Below, in pieces: positions 24,401 to 30,945 of a stretch of DNA of 64,000 bases. The position numbers and the translations under genes are program-made. The notes beneath the pieces were generated by a model. It worked only from the letters and a program-made list of their open reading frames with translations. It made no database searches and was not told the DNA's origin. Position 1 is the first letter of the stretch; every line of letters starts with the position of its first letter. Source of the stretch: Planctomycetota bacterium (GTDB lineage: Bacteria > Planctomycetota > Planctomycetia > Planctomycetales > Planctomycetaceae); contig JAHZKX010000026.1 of NCBI GenBank assembly GCA_022600195.1, positions 1 to 64,000 on the forward strand, in the 5' to 3' direction.

Positions 24401-27400
24401 ATACTGATGGCGACGTCGGGACATTCAGCATGGACGAAATCGAAGATATACAACGAGCCTGGCTACGTGTTGCTGAGGACTTTGCTCCGTTTAATATCAA
24501 TGTTACAACCGTGGAGCCACCAGTCAGCGATCTGATCAGGAGCGGTGACTCAGATACGCGCTGGGGTGTGCGTGTCGTCAGTGGTGTGGACACCTTTGAT
24601 CTCACTGGTACCGGGGGCCTTGCATTCCTGACATCGTTCAACGACAGCACCGACACACCAGCCTTCGTATTTAACGCAGGTCTGATTGGTGTTGCCGAGA
24701 CGATCAGCCACGAAGTGGGACACACACTGGGATTAAACCATGATGGTACGTCAGCTTTGGAATATTACCGGGGTCATGGAAGCGGTGCAACGGCCTGGGC
24801 TGCGATCATGGGGGCTGGTTTTTTACAGGAAGGTCTGGTCCAGTGGAGTAGTGGTGAATACACCGACGCCAGCAACGGCGAAGACGATCTGAGTATCATC
24901 ACAAGCCAGAACGGATTTAGTTATCGCGCCGATGATCACGGGAACGCTATTGGCTTTGCGTCAAGTATCACCGGTGGCACGGCTTCCGGAATCGTCGAGC
25001 GAAACTCAGATGTGGACTTTTTCCAGATCACAACCACTGGTGGCGATGTCAGCATCGATCCATTCTTCGAGAGTCCCAACCTCGACATTCTTGCCGTGTT
25101 GTACGATTCCAGCGGCACTCAGATTCAAACGAGCAATCCACTTGGCGCTCTCAATGCGTCATTCACCGGACTGGCAGCTGGTACCTACTTCGTGTCCATC
25201 GAAGGGACAGGTGAAGGAGACGTTTTGGGAACGGGTTACTCAGATTACGCGAGTTTGGGGCAGTATACAATTACGTTTAATGCCGAGCCTCCTATGGTGG
25301 AGGTCGGTGACGTGTTGTTTTCCAACAGTACTATTTCGAATAACTTCGCCGGTACCCGTGGCGGTGGATTATTGAATGAAGACACCATCGATATTTCCAA
25401 TGTGACCTTCTCAGGAAACGAAGCTGGCAAAGAAGGTGGTGCGATTCATAACACGGGCGTACTGACAATCAATAATACGACTATTTATGACAATCTGACT
25501 GAAGGTTCAGGCGGTGGAATTTATTCGGTATCTGGTTCAGCCAGTGTGACTGCCAAGAACACCATCATTGCCGGCAATCATGCTTTGGTGAGCGGTTATG
25601 ATCTGGAAGGTGTGTTTACTTCAGCAGGCAATAACCTGATCGGAACACCCGATACAGCAACCGGCTTTATTGACGGATTCCAAAATGATATTGTCGGGTC
25701 CAATGCACAACGCATAGACCCCGTCTTAAGTGTGCTTCAAGACAATGGTGGCGCGACCTTCACTCACGCAATCCTTGCGGGAAGTCTGGCGATTGATGCT
25801 GGCGACAATACAGATGGTGTTGTGATTGACCAACGTGGGGCAATCAGGCCGACCGATACCACGAGTGATATTGGTGCTTACGAAATTGTGACTCCCACAA
25901 TCAGTATTTCCGATATCAGTCAGGTAGAGACTAATTCTGGAACGACAATGTTTGAGATTTTAGTTTCACTCTCGAACGTTAATGTTGATGAAGTGACAGT
26001 TGACTATGAAACTTCAAATGGAACTGCTGTCGCTGGTATTGACTATGAATTTACAACAGGCACTGTGACCTTCTCGCCTGGTGAAACCACCCAGACGATT
26101 GAAGTGATCGTCAATGGAGACATGGATGTTGAAGATCATGAAACATTCTTTGTGAATCTGTTCAATGCCGTTGGGGCCATGATTGGCGACGATCAATCAC
26201 AGGGAACCATTCTGAACGATGAAGCGGATATTTCGATCAGCGATGTAGTCGCTCTGGAAGGTCCCATAGGTACCACAACGAATTTCAACTTTGTTGTCAC
26301 TCTGGCAACTGCTGTTGCAGATGTTGTGACAGTCGATGTTCAGACAATGGATGGCTCTGCCTTGCTGGCTGATTTTGATTATGTTGATCTGCCATTGCAG
26401 ACAATTACGTTTAACCCAGGTGAAACCAGTAAGATTGTGACCGTTGTGGTGAACGGTGATTCCAATATCGAAAGTGATGAGACATTCACAGTCCAACTGT
26501 CGAATCAAAGTGCAAATGCAACCATCTCCGATCCTACTGGAACAGGTACGATTGATAATGACGACTTTGCGTTACTTTCGATCAGCGATGTGACCTTGAC
26601 GGAAGACTTTGGTGGGGCCACGACCAGCTTCACATTTACCGTCTCGTTGTCTCAGGCAGCTGGTGCACCTGTCACTGTGAATGCATCGACGATTGATGGT
26701 ACAGCAACTTCAGCGTCCGGTGATTATGTCGCATTTATGGATGTACCTATCAACTTCACGGCGGTCGAAACAGAGCAGACGATCACGGTGACCGTCAATT
26801 CAGATGCGTTTCCAAATGAAGGGAATGAAACCTTCTTCGTAGAACTTGATCCTTTGAGTGCAATGAATGCAAATGTTGCTGACGGCTTAGGAGTTGGAAC
26901 CATAGTCGAAAATGGAATTGTCGTCACCACGTTTGATGATATTGTCGATTCCGGTGATGGTTTGCTTTCACTGCGTGAAGCTATTACGGAAGCCAATGTA
27001 ACTCCCGGAACAGATAACATCATTCTACAGCCTGGCATTTATAATATGGGTATTGCCGGTGTTGGTGAGAATGGGAATGCTACCGGCGACTTTGATATTC
27101 TTGATGATATCAATATCTTTGGTCAGGGTTCCAATTCCACAATTATCGATGCACATGGGATCGATCGTATTTTCCACACAGGTGCTGGTGTGGCACTGAA
27201 CCTGTCTAATATGGAGCTGAGAAACGGTGATGCCGATGATGGTGGTGCCTTGTTTACTCAGGGACCGACGGTTCTGAATCAGTTAATCTTCCGCGATAAC
27301 AATGCCGACTTCCTGGGTGGTGCGATTGTCAGTGCCACCGATATTGATATTACTGATGCTCAGTTCCTGAATAACCATGCCGGTTTCCAGGGGGGAGCCC

Positions 27401-29898
27401 TGTATCAATTCCAGGATACGGCAACGATTTCTCGTTCCATATTTAGTGATAATACCTCAGATGCACGTGCTGGAGCGGTTTATGTTGCCTCTGCTGCGAC
27501 TTTTGATGTTTCACAGTCGTTGTTCAACAATAATGATTCAGGAAGCCGTGGCGGTGCGATTTACAACGAAGGTATCACCTTCTCTACCAATACGACATTC
27601 TCCGCAAACCATTCCGGATCCCGCGGTGGCGGAATCTTCAATGATGGCGTGCTGAGTGTTTTGAATAACACGCTGACCCTGAACACGGCAGATCAATCAG
27701 GCGGGGGGATTGCCAACGATTCTACCGTGAATCCAGGTGCAGTGGCGACTCTGGACAATACCATCGTCGCTGGAAACAGTGGTGCCTTGGGGAATGATGA
27801 TCTGGATGGAGCCTACACTACGAGCTTTAATAACCTGATTGGAAATGTCGATACAGCAACCGGTTTGACAGATGGAGTTGATGGAAACATTGTTGGCTCT
27901 CTGATCTCTCCCGTTGATCCTAATCTGGGAATTCTGCTCGATAATGGTGGTCCAACCCGAACTCATACCCTGTTATTTGGCAGTCTGGCGATTGATGCCG
28001 GACGTAACGCTTCAACACCACCGACTGATCAACGTGGGTTACTAAGACCCGTTGATGGAAATATGGATACAGTCGCTATCGTTGATATCGGAGCCGTTGA
28101 GTTACAGTCTCCACCACCGCCACCATTATTTGGAACACAAGGTGATGCCTCAGATGCGGAAGAGCAAACAAACATCCAGATTTCTGTGGTTAAAGACCGA
28201 ACAGTTGTTTCGAGCGATGGGCACACATTTGCGTTACCAGCCGATGCAGACTGGCTTCACGAATGGGATTCATTCTGGGTTGAAGTCTGGGTTGATACAG
28301 CCAGTGGATTTGGTGTTTCCGATGTCTTAACTGATATCGCGTATAACACAGCCTACTTCAGTGCAACCTCTGTTGAATTTGGTTCAAACTTCTCGTTCAA
28401 CAGAACGGTCGTTATTGATGATGAAGCAGGTGTTGTGCGAAATCTGGGTGGTAGCACGATTCAATCGAATGTGGGTGGAACGGGACATGCCTTGTTAGCC
28501 CGCATCAAATTTGAATCGCTGGCAGGAGATCAGGTAGAAGTAGATCCATCCGATTTGACATTAGATCCACTTGAGCTTGGTCTGGAAGTACTGAATACAA
28601 AAGTTGATATTGCTGGCGTGGGTGAAGTCATTGCGAATGTGGGAGCGTTACCTCAAACCGAGCTCTATCCCGTGATCTACGATATCAACGATGATGATGC
28701 TATCAATTTCCGTGATCTGATGATTTTCGCATCGGTTTACAGTCAAGAAGTTTATAATTCATCTTCACAGTTTGTCGCAGCGATGGACTTTAACAAGAGT
28801 GGTCGCGTCGACTTTAGAGACCTGACTCAGCTTGCTGCGAACTATGGTAAACGCAAGAGCGGAAATACTGCAATCAATTACCCGACCACCTTCGGTCAGA
28901 AATGGATTGGAACTTCGCTGGAAGTGGCCAGTGGTGATGATAGTATCGGACAGGTGATTGAAGCGGCCGTTGATACCTGGGAAACGGCACTGAACCTGGA
29001 AGAGCCTCTGGAAGTAGAAGTGATTGTGCGTGATTTTGGTACGGCTCAACTCGGGTCCGGTCAGACTACGGAATACAGTGTTGATGGAATTCCCGTTGCT
29101 GGTCGCGTTGTCTTAGACGATGATGCCAACGGTTTAGGATGGCACGTCGATGTGGCAGATCTTCCTGCGGGAACTGGTTATGACCTGTATACAGTTCTGT
29201 TACACGAAATCGGGCACGTACTCGGGTTCACCCGTTATTACTCCGGCTTTAATAACCTCGTTGAAGCAGATGGTAATGGTGACCTGACATTTGTTGGATC
29301 AGACTTTACGGTCGACCTGGATGCAGCCGGTTATCACGTCGATGATCCAGATCATGTCGATGATCTGATGAGTGAGACGCTTGATCCTGGCGTTCGTAAA
29401 AACCTATCCGCCCTGAGTGTTCAAATGTTGCTGGAGTCTTACGAGAATGTGGGAGCAAGTGGTGGCGGTGGAAGCAGCAGTCCGCTATTTGGAACCAATT
29501 CAGTATCTGCTGAAAATAATGTGGAACCAGTGTTGGTCAAAAGCACTGAAGCAGCGAAAGTCTTTGTTGATCAGTCAACGGTTGGTTTTGTTGCTCCAGC
29601 TGCCATCAAGAATACTGAAGAAGATAGTTCACTGGATCAACTTCGAGAGGTGGGTACCTTCGATGCGATTCAACCAAGTTTTGTTGATCAAGGGACTCCA
29701 TTCGAACGTTCTGAAGTGGATGAATCGATCTTCGAAGACCTGTATTCAACGGAATTTGAAAATAGCCTGACAGGATCTGATATAGATGATCGGGAGTTGG
29801 TGTTTGCCCATTCGGAAGATGAACAGGCTGACGATTTTAGTGAGAACCTGGAATCGATGGATGAAGCCTTCAGTAACTGGGAAGGTCCCCTGTTGTAG
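12418..29898 (+). CDS. Giant multidomain surface protein (LEPR-XLL-type, beta-helix, Ig-like, Calx-beta, protease, dockerin)
   Basis: 5826 residues, start supported by GGGAGA upstream. A basic N-terminus leads to IEQLEDRTLL, an LEPR-XLL-type planctomycete export motif. Approximate domain order: beta-helix (60-385); seven repeats of about 110 residues (388-1173); beta-helix (1175-2000); five SwmB/Ig-like repeats (2078-2640, consensus FSEDVxGVDLSDF); three CSLREAI-type beta-helix modules starting near 2640, 3014 and 3669 (TLRAAIMEANA, then GGGIYN coils); a metzincin-like protease set in the third (3955-4168, HEVGHTLGLNHD, His4098/His4102/His4108); a PPC-like domain (4180-4290); beta-helix return; three Calx-beta domains (4493-4836); a fourth CSLREAI module; a cohesin-like domain (about 5252-5415); a dockerin (5422-5480); a second HExxH segment at 5596-5600; and an acidic tail. 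Probably a cell-surface adhesin or matrix protein with proteolytic potential. Confidence 0.95.
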   Translation: MLLTSWVESMRVAFEKSRKATLNPRRRLQLRSMPSSARQKIQRRVAIEQLEDRTLLTSLIINQLTPGLGVTLDNSVLDPDADGVSNFDSIIFEDLTINATSGPAVSIDLDNLTFTEPFDILFDNVSISSTSGIGVDIELSNLLVDTIAVDSSTISGSVGNAFNVDLTNVIFNEFNIVDSTLTGQTGAGTTVALNASTIEETSIRRSTIDGIAFDVTNGSVLRHTTMTDNSISGATGNDGVSLNLVDSIAEEFRLTNNNAIQGVSINVDDTVDGGAALLTELFIHSNSITGNTEGAGVSLTLNNVDQFVSITDNSITDNSSHGVVFDHTDGDLSGDISGNVIANNVGHGIFFSPTTTNPVPTGDGAPGVPAFVGVPGPTDKIDFSGVRNEVQLITFAGIPTGGTYTISYTGGDGVTETTAGILATSTASQVKAAMVAAFSEIGVGDILVNGNFQDGYEVEFINAVGGRNINPLTIDPAGFNSSPATVTVTQTTAGNVNEIQHFEVSTVPTFGFFQLSFLGETRTLAFGNADPSDPLAVAAIATALNDMAVTANPNFSGNPIVVTSTGTGFDIEFTGTMEKRDVPPITVDASGLRLFVDVVVGPVQVNPNKPSPQTITFVSIDEFGVPSIETPTGGVFRLTFQGETTGDIAIDADPAVTAANIEAALEALPSATTKTGIEGDFFVTGDFATGFVIEFNEIQHLSMIGSNDPTFGTFDITFLGQTAQFPFSVAIPSNFNATVLENALNNIANGQGFAGSPVNVVPAGNGYDIIFLDSGTLSNVDIPQITSDASQMQFNIVIANSVQGNGTTDEVQTLDFFNSQGGFPFTFAANNIDITNPPVGAAFTITFAGETTQGIVIAATPAGTAANIDAALEALIFATGPDDFAVTGDFVNGFVITFQGDLGMANMPLMFANVFPLDVIPGTLVGNFDISIVVPIVGTTFSADPLDPFALTPSVDIVATTTTQGIELNEQQTISIPNVPGGGTYDLDFPLSTNGPVTLAFDATAADVQAALESLDSIGVGNVLVTGSVFTGGFVVEFIGTFRAESPNAEIIIDDTGILIVVPTVTTIAEGTTLNEVQEIFVDGTPTAGDFTLSFDGATTGPIAFDADAAAIIAALDLLPTISAADVMVRGTALTGFEIEYVGNLATINTPQISVDDTNLTGATLTVKTTSVGGYLRGIRGNSITGNTGAGVEIDLDMFTSFFADISGNTISSNETVGVKLTAADATILHSIDFSLSVDGNTMSDNRGAGVVVSIQDTATGDLSLTNNTITESRNDNDTSTPFAGAAIYVDLLGTDVSFEALSQLRDLTIDGNYLGIDAANTGGLGNAQNGITIHIEESTIIDRTQISNNVISNNIGGGIFFHREDDARVGRAIVDPIVGEERAVLIHNNTITGNVEGISVLAQNGSLTTTDFEIKDNVISSNVRDGVSLHAEADATIFADIINNVITFNAQNGIELTTRTTSYFGTDRRDIAGTWIQNEISNNTRHGIRISGRIGNRVDLAPHYLFIGLDGVDPITGEDRGNLIESNGRDGIQIAAHQDRINGNVKIANNSILSNATGGLEILGEGLSSSIDENLIAFNTGKGIDINSNSFSSGGQTVFMRNNVITENTGDGVEILAANSISHSEDGFTQTLTLFSSGKTSVTAIGNFIDNNGGRGVDLQTEERANSDFIFGDGTETGANRIVSNALEGFYVVTTASRGQDQDANSTAALDVTGDPFFSDADMVLQVATNYIQDNGVNSGFSTTGMVMRIGTSDSARNFTDQTPGNAGSVGDEGSGDAANGRSNVSITNNEFEGNFGEDVYFESFTSTVDPPTTQDNWDSAANPPFRVLSSYHRDPLAKLNLVFQGNTGNGLDVVNSGAFYNNAEIEFKSRVRNGTPAPNPDGPFSSATRRRNAQRVASRTNLAPSSAPNPAPTAVGTVANAFLSAPGGPIQITTTNPHGLFTFDTVEITGVLSDELSGGFGFSDYNPANGVFVIDVIDANNFTLRSTEGADLGNVIQNRGTWSNNNNGAFLYDGMGVSTFRIAQGFDGVGNGFQSGDSFLSSAFLGSSFGELNFEWDIWTPDADTFLVPTVQTFLTADISVAVPDPTTGAIDPLIISFTEDVVGVDISDFVLLRDNVVVDLVAEGAILTQLTSRTFELDLTSVTGIEAEYDLRLVTDGSISDAKYINPFAPLGSAAPVNFLSFGDVERFTVDTTIPVADIVDVSPDPRSDAAGEVVVNFSEDVIGVDLSDFTITFDGGLPVSLDSTPATLTQVTGSQFVLDLSKVSGLSGDYVLTLNAGGSSITDLAGNALAANATDMWSNDTLAPIAQFVNVVDPVASGTDPFFFVELNFSENVTGLALSDFTLDDGQGNVVNLATTSATINTITPANYEIVLGTLADVNGIYTLTYHSEASAVQDASGNEVSGSTSESWQKGLEVIAPTAGIQDITPDPRPSGSVVGVVTINFSEDVTGVALSDLELLFDDGSGPISIGLGALTLTTVNASTYQINLSTVTALDGDYTFNLLTTGSIADLEGNLFTTGASDSWRTGGTGPVATIEDLPDVLVTNAGVVTVTFDQAVTGVDITDFQLTLNGQDVSLAGLSVTPISGTQYSIDLSSVTSVYGNYALTLVAAGSNIRNISSDPVLTDATETWVASSNINLNLTVPVLADGIDSVSGDGVIGDGSAGTQTLRAAIQEANALAGSNSIDLAAGTYVLSIGGIDEDLSGTGDLDIRDNLTIRGQGVGVTIIDGGALDRIFQVFAGITLNLENLTITNGALTGSSDGAGIRNSGTTTLTNVEVTGNVAADSAGGLNNTGLMILVDSTVSGNSAGGSGGGIRNTGTLEVTRSTISGNSTARDGGAIFNAGAGNVTLSNSTFSGNHSDRSGGAIRNTSTLTATNNTFTLNDAGTNGGAISNTGTSTLQNNLVLANTAATNGELNGDFISLGGNLTGLLGSATGIGALDIVNVVDPTPVLDLTLADNGGPTLTHALLLGSIAIDAGASIGVDEFEQRGSARILGSSVDVGAVEFGAIFVNSLLDTVDVTPGDGIAADADGNITLRAAIMEANALFGDSVIILGPGMYDLTILNQIDSDLDDASTGDLDITDFTGSLTITGAGNGQTIINASALDDRVFDVLVGIDLTLEGVTITGGHAVDGSGGGIRNLGTLSLLNTVVDANTADINGGGILNGQLDQQGTLNLLNSTVSNNSAVDGGGIFNNDQSTVTLVDSGVTGNTASSDGGGIFNELEATIDLTRSSISGNTATLDGGGIYNNDLASLTINDSKVNSNTADQGAGIFNEEAAALTINRTTVSGNNALLHGGGIYNDEGVVLLSDVSILTNMAASDGGGLYNASAGDVTINNSFFDDNSADRDGGAIANFGVSLSLTGTIIRDSEALRNGGGLFNDQEEGAVNLTSTLLINNEAVAGGGIYNQELGTINLDLSAVTANIASTNGGGIYNKDDATLNLLRSTVDGNVSANDGAGIFNEHNAQLNVVNSTVSNNIAAHFGGGIYNNSIALANVENATVSGNDAAEGGGIYNDEEGSMEITNATIFDNSATTGGGVLNAVDGYVSVANSIIAGNDSVSPGPDVTGDFDSRGNNLIGVGGVSTGFTDGVDGDLVGSFGAPISPGLGALQDNGGSTFTHELLGGSLARDAGNNFYAPTDDQRGFARLFDGDGNGSLIVDIGAFESGYIVTSFGDSVDAAPGDGVSVDENGQSTLRAAVMEANARAGADTILLGTGVYTLSLFGQYENNSLLGDLDITDDLTIIGAGSGRTFIDADFLDRIFHIFTNINVSIRGVTLVNGSVTRVEDGGAILNFGNLTLEDVTIENSLANRGGALFNNGTVNMTDSFFHSNTAIAEGGAIFNNDSGTITIDMSTISGNDAENGGGIFNSTGGTLGVNDTTIDGNTATVAGGGVFISNEVAVGNGEGGSGGAVPAATSAVVLAETFELHTSPKYDYAAAGILSEAPPFPVSDTFNLSSLPGANFTIYLDFNGHTTTGTQWNTFFNQNTIVTPAYDTDGDVGTFSMDEIEDIQRAWLRVAEDFAPFNINVTTVEPPVSDLIRSGDSDTRWGVRVVSGVDTFDLTGTGGLAFLTSFNDSTDTPAFVFNAGLIGVAETISHEVGHTLGLNHDGTSALEYYRGHGSGATAWAAIMGAGFLQEGLVQWSSGEYTDASNGEDDLSIITSQNGFSYRADDHGNAIGFASSITGGTASGIVERNSDVDFFQITTTGGDVSIDPFFESPNLDILAVLYDSSGTQIQTSNPLGALNASFTGLAAGTYFVSIEGTGEGDVLGTGYSDYASLGQYTITFNAEPPMVEVGDVLFSNSTISNNFAGTRGGGLLNEDTIDISNVTFSGNEAGKEGGAIHNTGVLTINNTTIYDNLTEGSGGGIYSVSGSASVTAKNTIIAGNHALVSGYDLEGVFTSAGNNLIGTPDTATGFIDGFQNDIVGSNAQRIDPVLSVLQDNGGATFTHAILAGSLAIDAGDNTDGVVIDQRGAIRPTDTTSDIGAYEIVTPTISISDISQVETNSGTTMFEILVSLSNVNVDEVTVDYETSNGTAVAGIDYEFTTGTVTFSPGETTQTIEVIVNGDMDVEDHETFFVNLFNAVGAMIGDDQSQGTILNDEADISISDVVALEGPIGTTTNFNFVVTLATAVADVVTVDVQTMDGSALLADFDYVDLPLQTITFNPGETSKIVTVVVNGDSNIESDETFTVQLSNQSANATISDPTGTGTIDNDDFALLSISDVTLTEDFGGATTSFTFTVSLSQAAGAPVTVNASTIDGTATSASGDYVAFMDVPINFTAVETEQTITVTVNSDAFPNEGNETFFVELDPLSAMNANVADGLGVGTIVENGIVVTTFDDIVDSGDGLLSLREAITEANVTPGTDNIILQPGIYNMGIAGVGENGNATGDFDILDDINIFGQGSNSTIIDAHGIDRIFHTGAGVALNLSNMELRNGDADDGGALFTQGPTVLNQLIFRDNNADFLGGAIVSATDIDITDAQFLNNHAGFQGGALYQFQDTATISRSIFSDNTSDARAGAVYVASAATFDVSQSLFNNNDSGSRGGAIYNEGITFSTNTTFSANHSGSRGGGIFNDGVLSVLNNTLTLNTADQSGGGIANDSTVNPGAVATLDNTIVAGNSGALGNDDLDGAYTTSFNNLIGNVDTATGLTDGVDGNIVGSLISPVDPNLGILLDNGGPTRTHTLLFGSLAIDAGRNASTPPTDQRGLLRPVDGNMDTVAIVDIGAVELQSPPPPPLFGTQGDASDAEEQTNIQISVVKDRTVVSSDGHTFALPADADWLHEWDSFWVEVWVDTASGFGVSDVLTDIAYNTAYFSATSVEFGSNFSFNRTVVIDDEAGVVRNLGGSTIQSNVGGTGHALLARIKFESLAGDQVEVDPSDLTLDPLELGLEVLNTKVDIAGVGEVIANVGALPQTELYPVIYDINDDDAINFRDLMIFASVYSQEVYNSSSQFVAAMDFNKSGRVDFRDLTQLAANYGKRKSGNTAINYPTTFGQKWIGTSLEVASGDDSIGQVIEAAVDTWETALNLEEPLEVEVIVRDFGTAQLGSGQTTEYSVDGIPVAGRVVLDDDANGLGWHVDVADLPAGTGYDLYTVLLHEIGHVLGFTRYYSGFNNLVEADGNGDLTFVGSDFTVDLDAAGYHVDDPDHVDDLMSETLDPGVRKNLSALSVQMLLESYENVGASGGGGSSSPLFGTNSVSAENNVEPVLVKSTEAAKVFVDQSTVGFVAPAAIKNTEEDSSLDQLREVGTFDAIQPSFVDQGTPFERSEVDESIFEDLYSTEFENSLTGSDIDDRELVFAHSEDEQADDFSENLESMDEAFSNWEGPLL
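13579..15935 (+). repeat. Seven tandem ~110-residue repeats in the giant protein
   Basis: Repeats begin near 13579, 13900, 14250, 14500, 14840, 15300 and 15630. Each follows the scheme (N)EVQ, then GGTFxLxFxGETT, then IAxDAxAAxIxAALExL, then VTGxxxxGFxVEF, then PxIxxDxSxL. The copies are well diverged, so the array is old. This looks like a small beta-rich domain strung as a spacer between two beta-helices. Confidence 0.8.
24280..25290 (+). other. Metzincin-like protease plus PPC-like domain inside the giant gene
   Basis: The segment encodes TIYLDFNGHTTTG, a helical stretch (EIEDIQRAWLRVAEDFAPF), HEVGHTLGLNHD and a Met-turn-like AAIMGAG. Next come VQWSSGEYTDASNGEDDLSII and a beta domain with ERNSDVDFFQITTTGGDVSI and LAAGTYFVSIEG, typical of PPC domains. 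Three His ligands and the catalytic Glu4099 are intact. The beta-helix repeats on either side continue the same module, so the cassette appears inserted into it. Confidence 0.75.
28681..28860 (+). other. Dockerin type I domain within the giant gene
   Basis: Two EF-hand-like loops, DINDDDAINFRD (from residue 5422) and DFNKSGRVDFRD, have Asp/Asn at positions 1, 3 and 12. Each is followed by a short helix (LMIFASVY, LTQLAANYG), the standard dockerin layout. It directly follows a cohesin-like segment in the same chain. Confidence 0.75.
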
Positions 29899-29963
29899 GA
29901 GTTTTTGTTCACAGTCCGGTAAACTATTTTCCGGTCAATCGTTTAAATCTGAAAATAATATGA

Positions 29964-30000
29964 CCCTCTGCAAATGTAGTCGTTTGCAGAGGGCTTTTTA
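29964..30000 (+). terminator. Intrinsic terminator of the giant gene
   Basis: A perfect 11-bp inverted repeat (29964-29974 and 29983-29993, eight-base loop) is followed by CTTTTTA, 66 bases past the stop codon. Confidence 0.85.
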
Positions 30001-30148
30001 TTGGTGAATTGAAAAACACCATTGCTCTTTTAGCGAGAGCCGTTTCATCCACAGTTCAGAGAGTGTAAAATAGACACGAGATCGCCTTTGCAGTCTATTT
30101 ACTGTGGTGGAGCGATGAATCAATTGACGACAACCGGGAGTGTGTATT

Positions 30149-30934
30149 TTGGATCGAGATCAGTTTTTTTTCAGGCAGTCTCTGCTAGGGTTTTGTTTTG
30201 TGATTTATCTGGCAGGCTCGGTTCAGGCTGCAGAATGGGGCACACTGACCGGGCAGTTTCTTTATACAGGCAAGGTATCAGCTCCCCCAAAACTTGAGAT
30301 CAGCCGCGACCAGGAAATTTGTGGCAAGTTCAGTGATCAGGTGGTCGACCAGTCATTGGTCATTGGAAAAAATGGTGGTGTCAAGAATATCTTTTTCTAT
30401 CTGCGCGAATCAAAATTGGATGAGTCCCAGATCCACTCCCGTTATCAGGGGTTGTCTCCTTCGGTCAAAATACAAAACAAAGGCTGTATCTTCCAACCAC
30501 ATGTTTCAGGGCTCTGGGTCAAAAAGCAACAACTGCTAACAGTGAATGAGGATCTTTGTGCACATGGTTTTCAAGTGAAGGCTTATCGGAATCCCAGTCT
30601 CAATCAGTTATTGCCGCCCGGCGAATCATTATCACATCGTTTTGAATTTGGTGAGAAACTCCCTATGCGCATGAGTTGTAGCATTCATCCCTGGCAGGAG
30701 GGTTGGCTGATCGCACTGAATCATCCTTACTTTTCTACGACAGATGATTCTGGCGCCTTTTCGATTAAGAACTTACCTGTAGGGGAATGGGAGTTTCAGG
30801 TCTGGCATGAAAAGGCTCATTATTTGATTGCCAGGCCGGAGTGGACACGCGGGAGGGTCAAGCTCAAGATTGCTCCAGGTAAGAATGATCTGGGTATAAT
30901 CAAGTTGACTCCCTCTCTGTTTGCAGGTAAATAA
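30149..30934 (+). CDS. Exported cupredoxin-like / carboxypeptidase-regulatory-like protein
   Basis: About 261 residues. I prefer TTG 30149, because GGGAG (30135-30139) is well spaced for it and abuts the alternative GTG 30140. A signal peptide (LLGFCFVIYLAGSVQA) precedes mature AEWGTLTGQF. The protein resembles the methylamine-utilisation/plastocyanin-like proteins of planctomycetes: a beta region with GGVKNIFFYL, a candidate ligand His in LCAHGFQVKA, then MSCSIHPWQEGW, where Cys and His would bind copper. A small carnitine-binding-like beta domain follows (TTDDSGAFSIKNLPVGEWEFQVWHE). Relatives commonly have Met after HPW; here it is Gln, so copper binding is uncertain. The next gene starts 11 bases downstream, so the two are probably one operon. 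Confidence 0.75.
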   Translation: MDRDQFFFRQSLLGFCFVIYLAGSVQAAEWGTLTGQFLYTGKVSAPPKLEISRDQEICGKFSDQVVDQSLVIGKNGGVKNIFFYLRESKLDESQIHSRYQGLSPSVKIQNKGCIFQPHVSGLWVKKQQLLTVNEDLCAHGFQVKAYRNPSLNQLLPPGESLSHRFEFGEKLPMRMSCSIHPWQEGWLIALNHPYFSTTDDSGAFSIKNLPVGEWEFQVWHEKAHYLIARPEWTRGRVKLKIAPGKNDLGIIKLTPSLFAGK

Positions 30935-30945
30935 ACGAACCGATC

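Noticed and set aside
30115-30297. ATG at 30115 with a good ribosome binding site
   Set aside because: It is in a different frame from the copper-protein-like gene and gives a short peptide without features; the conserved protein uses the frame of 30140/30149.
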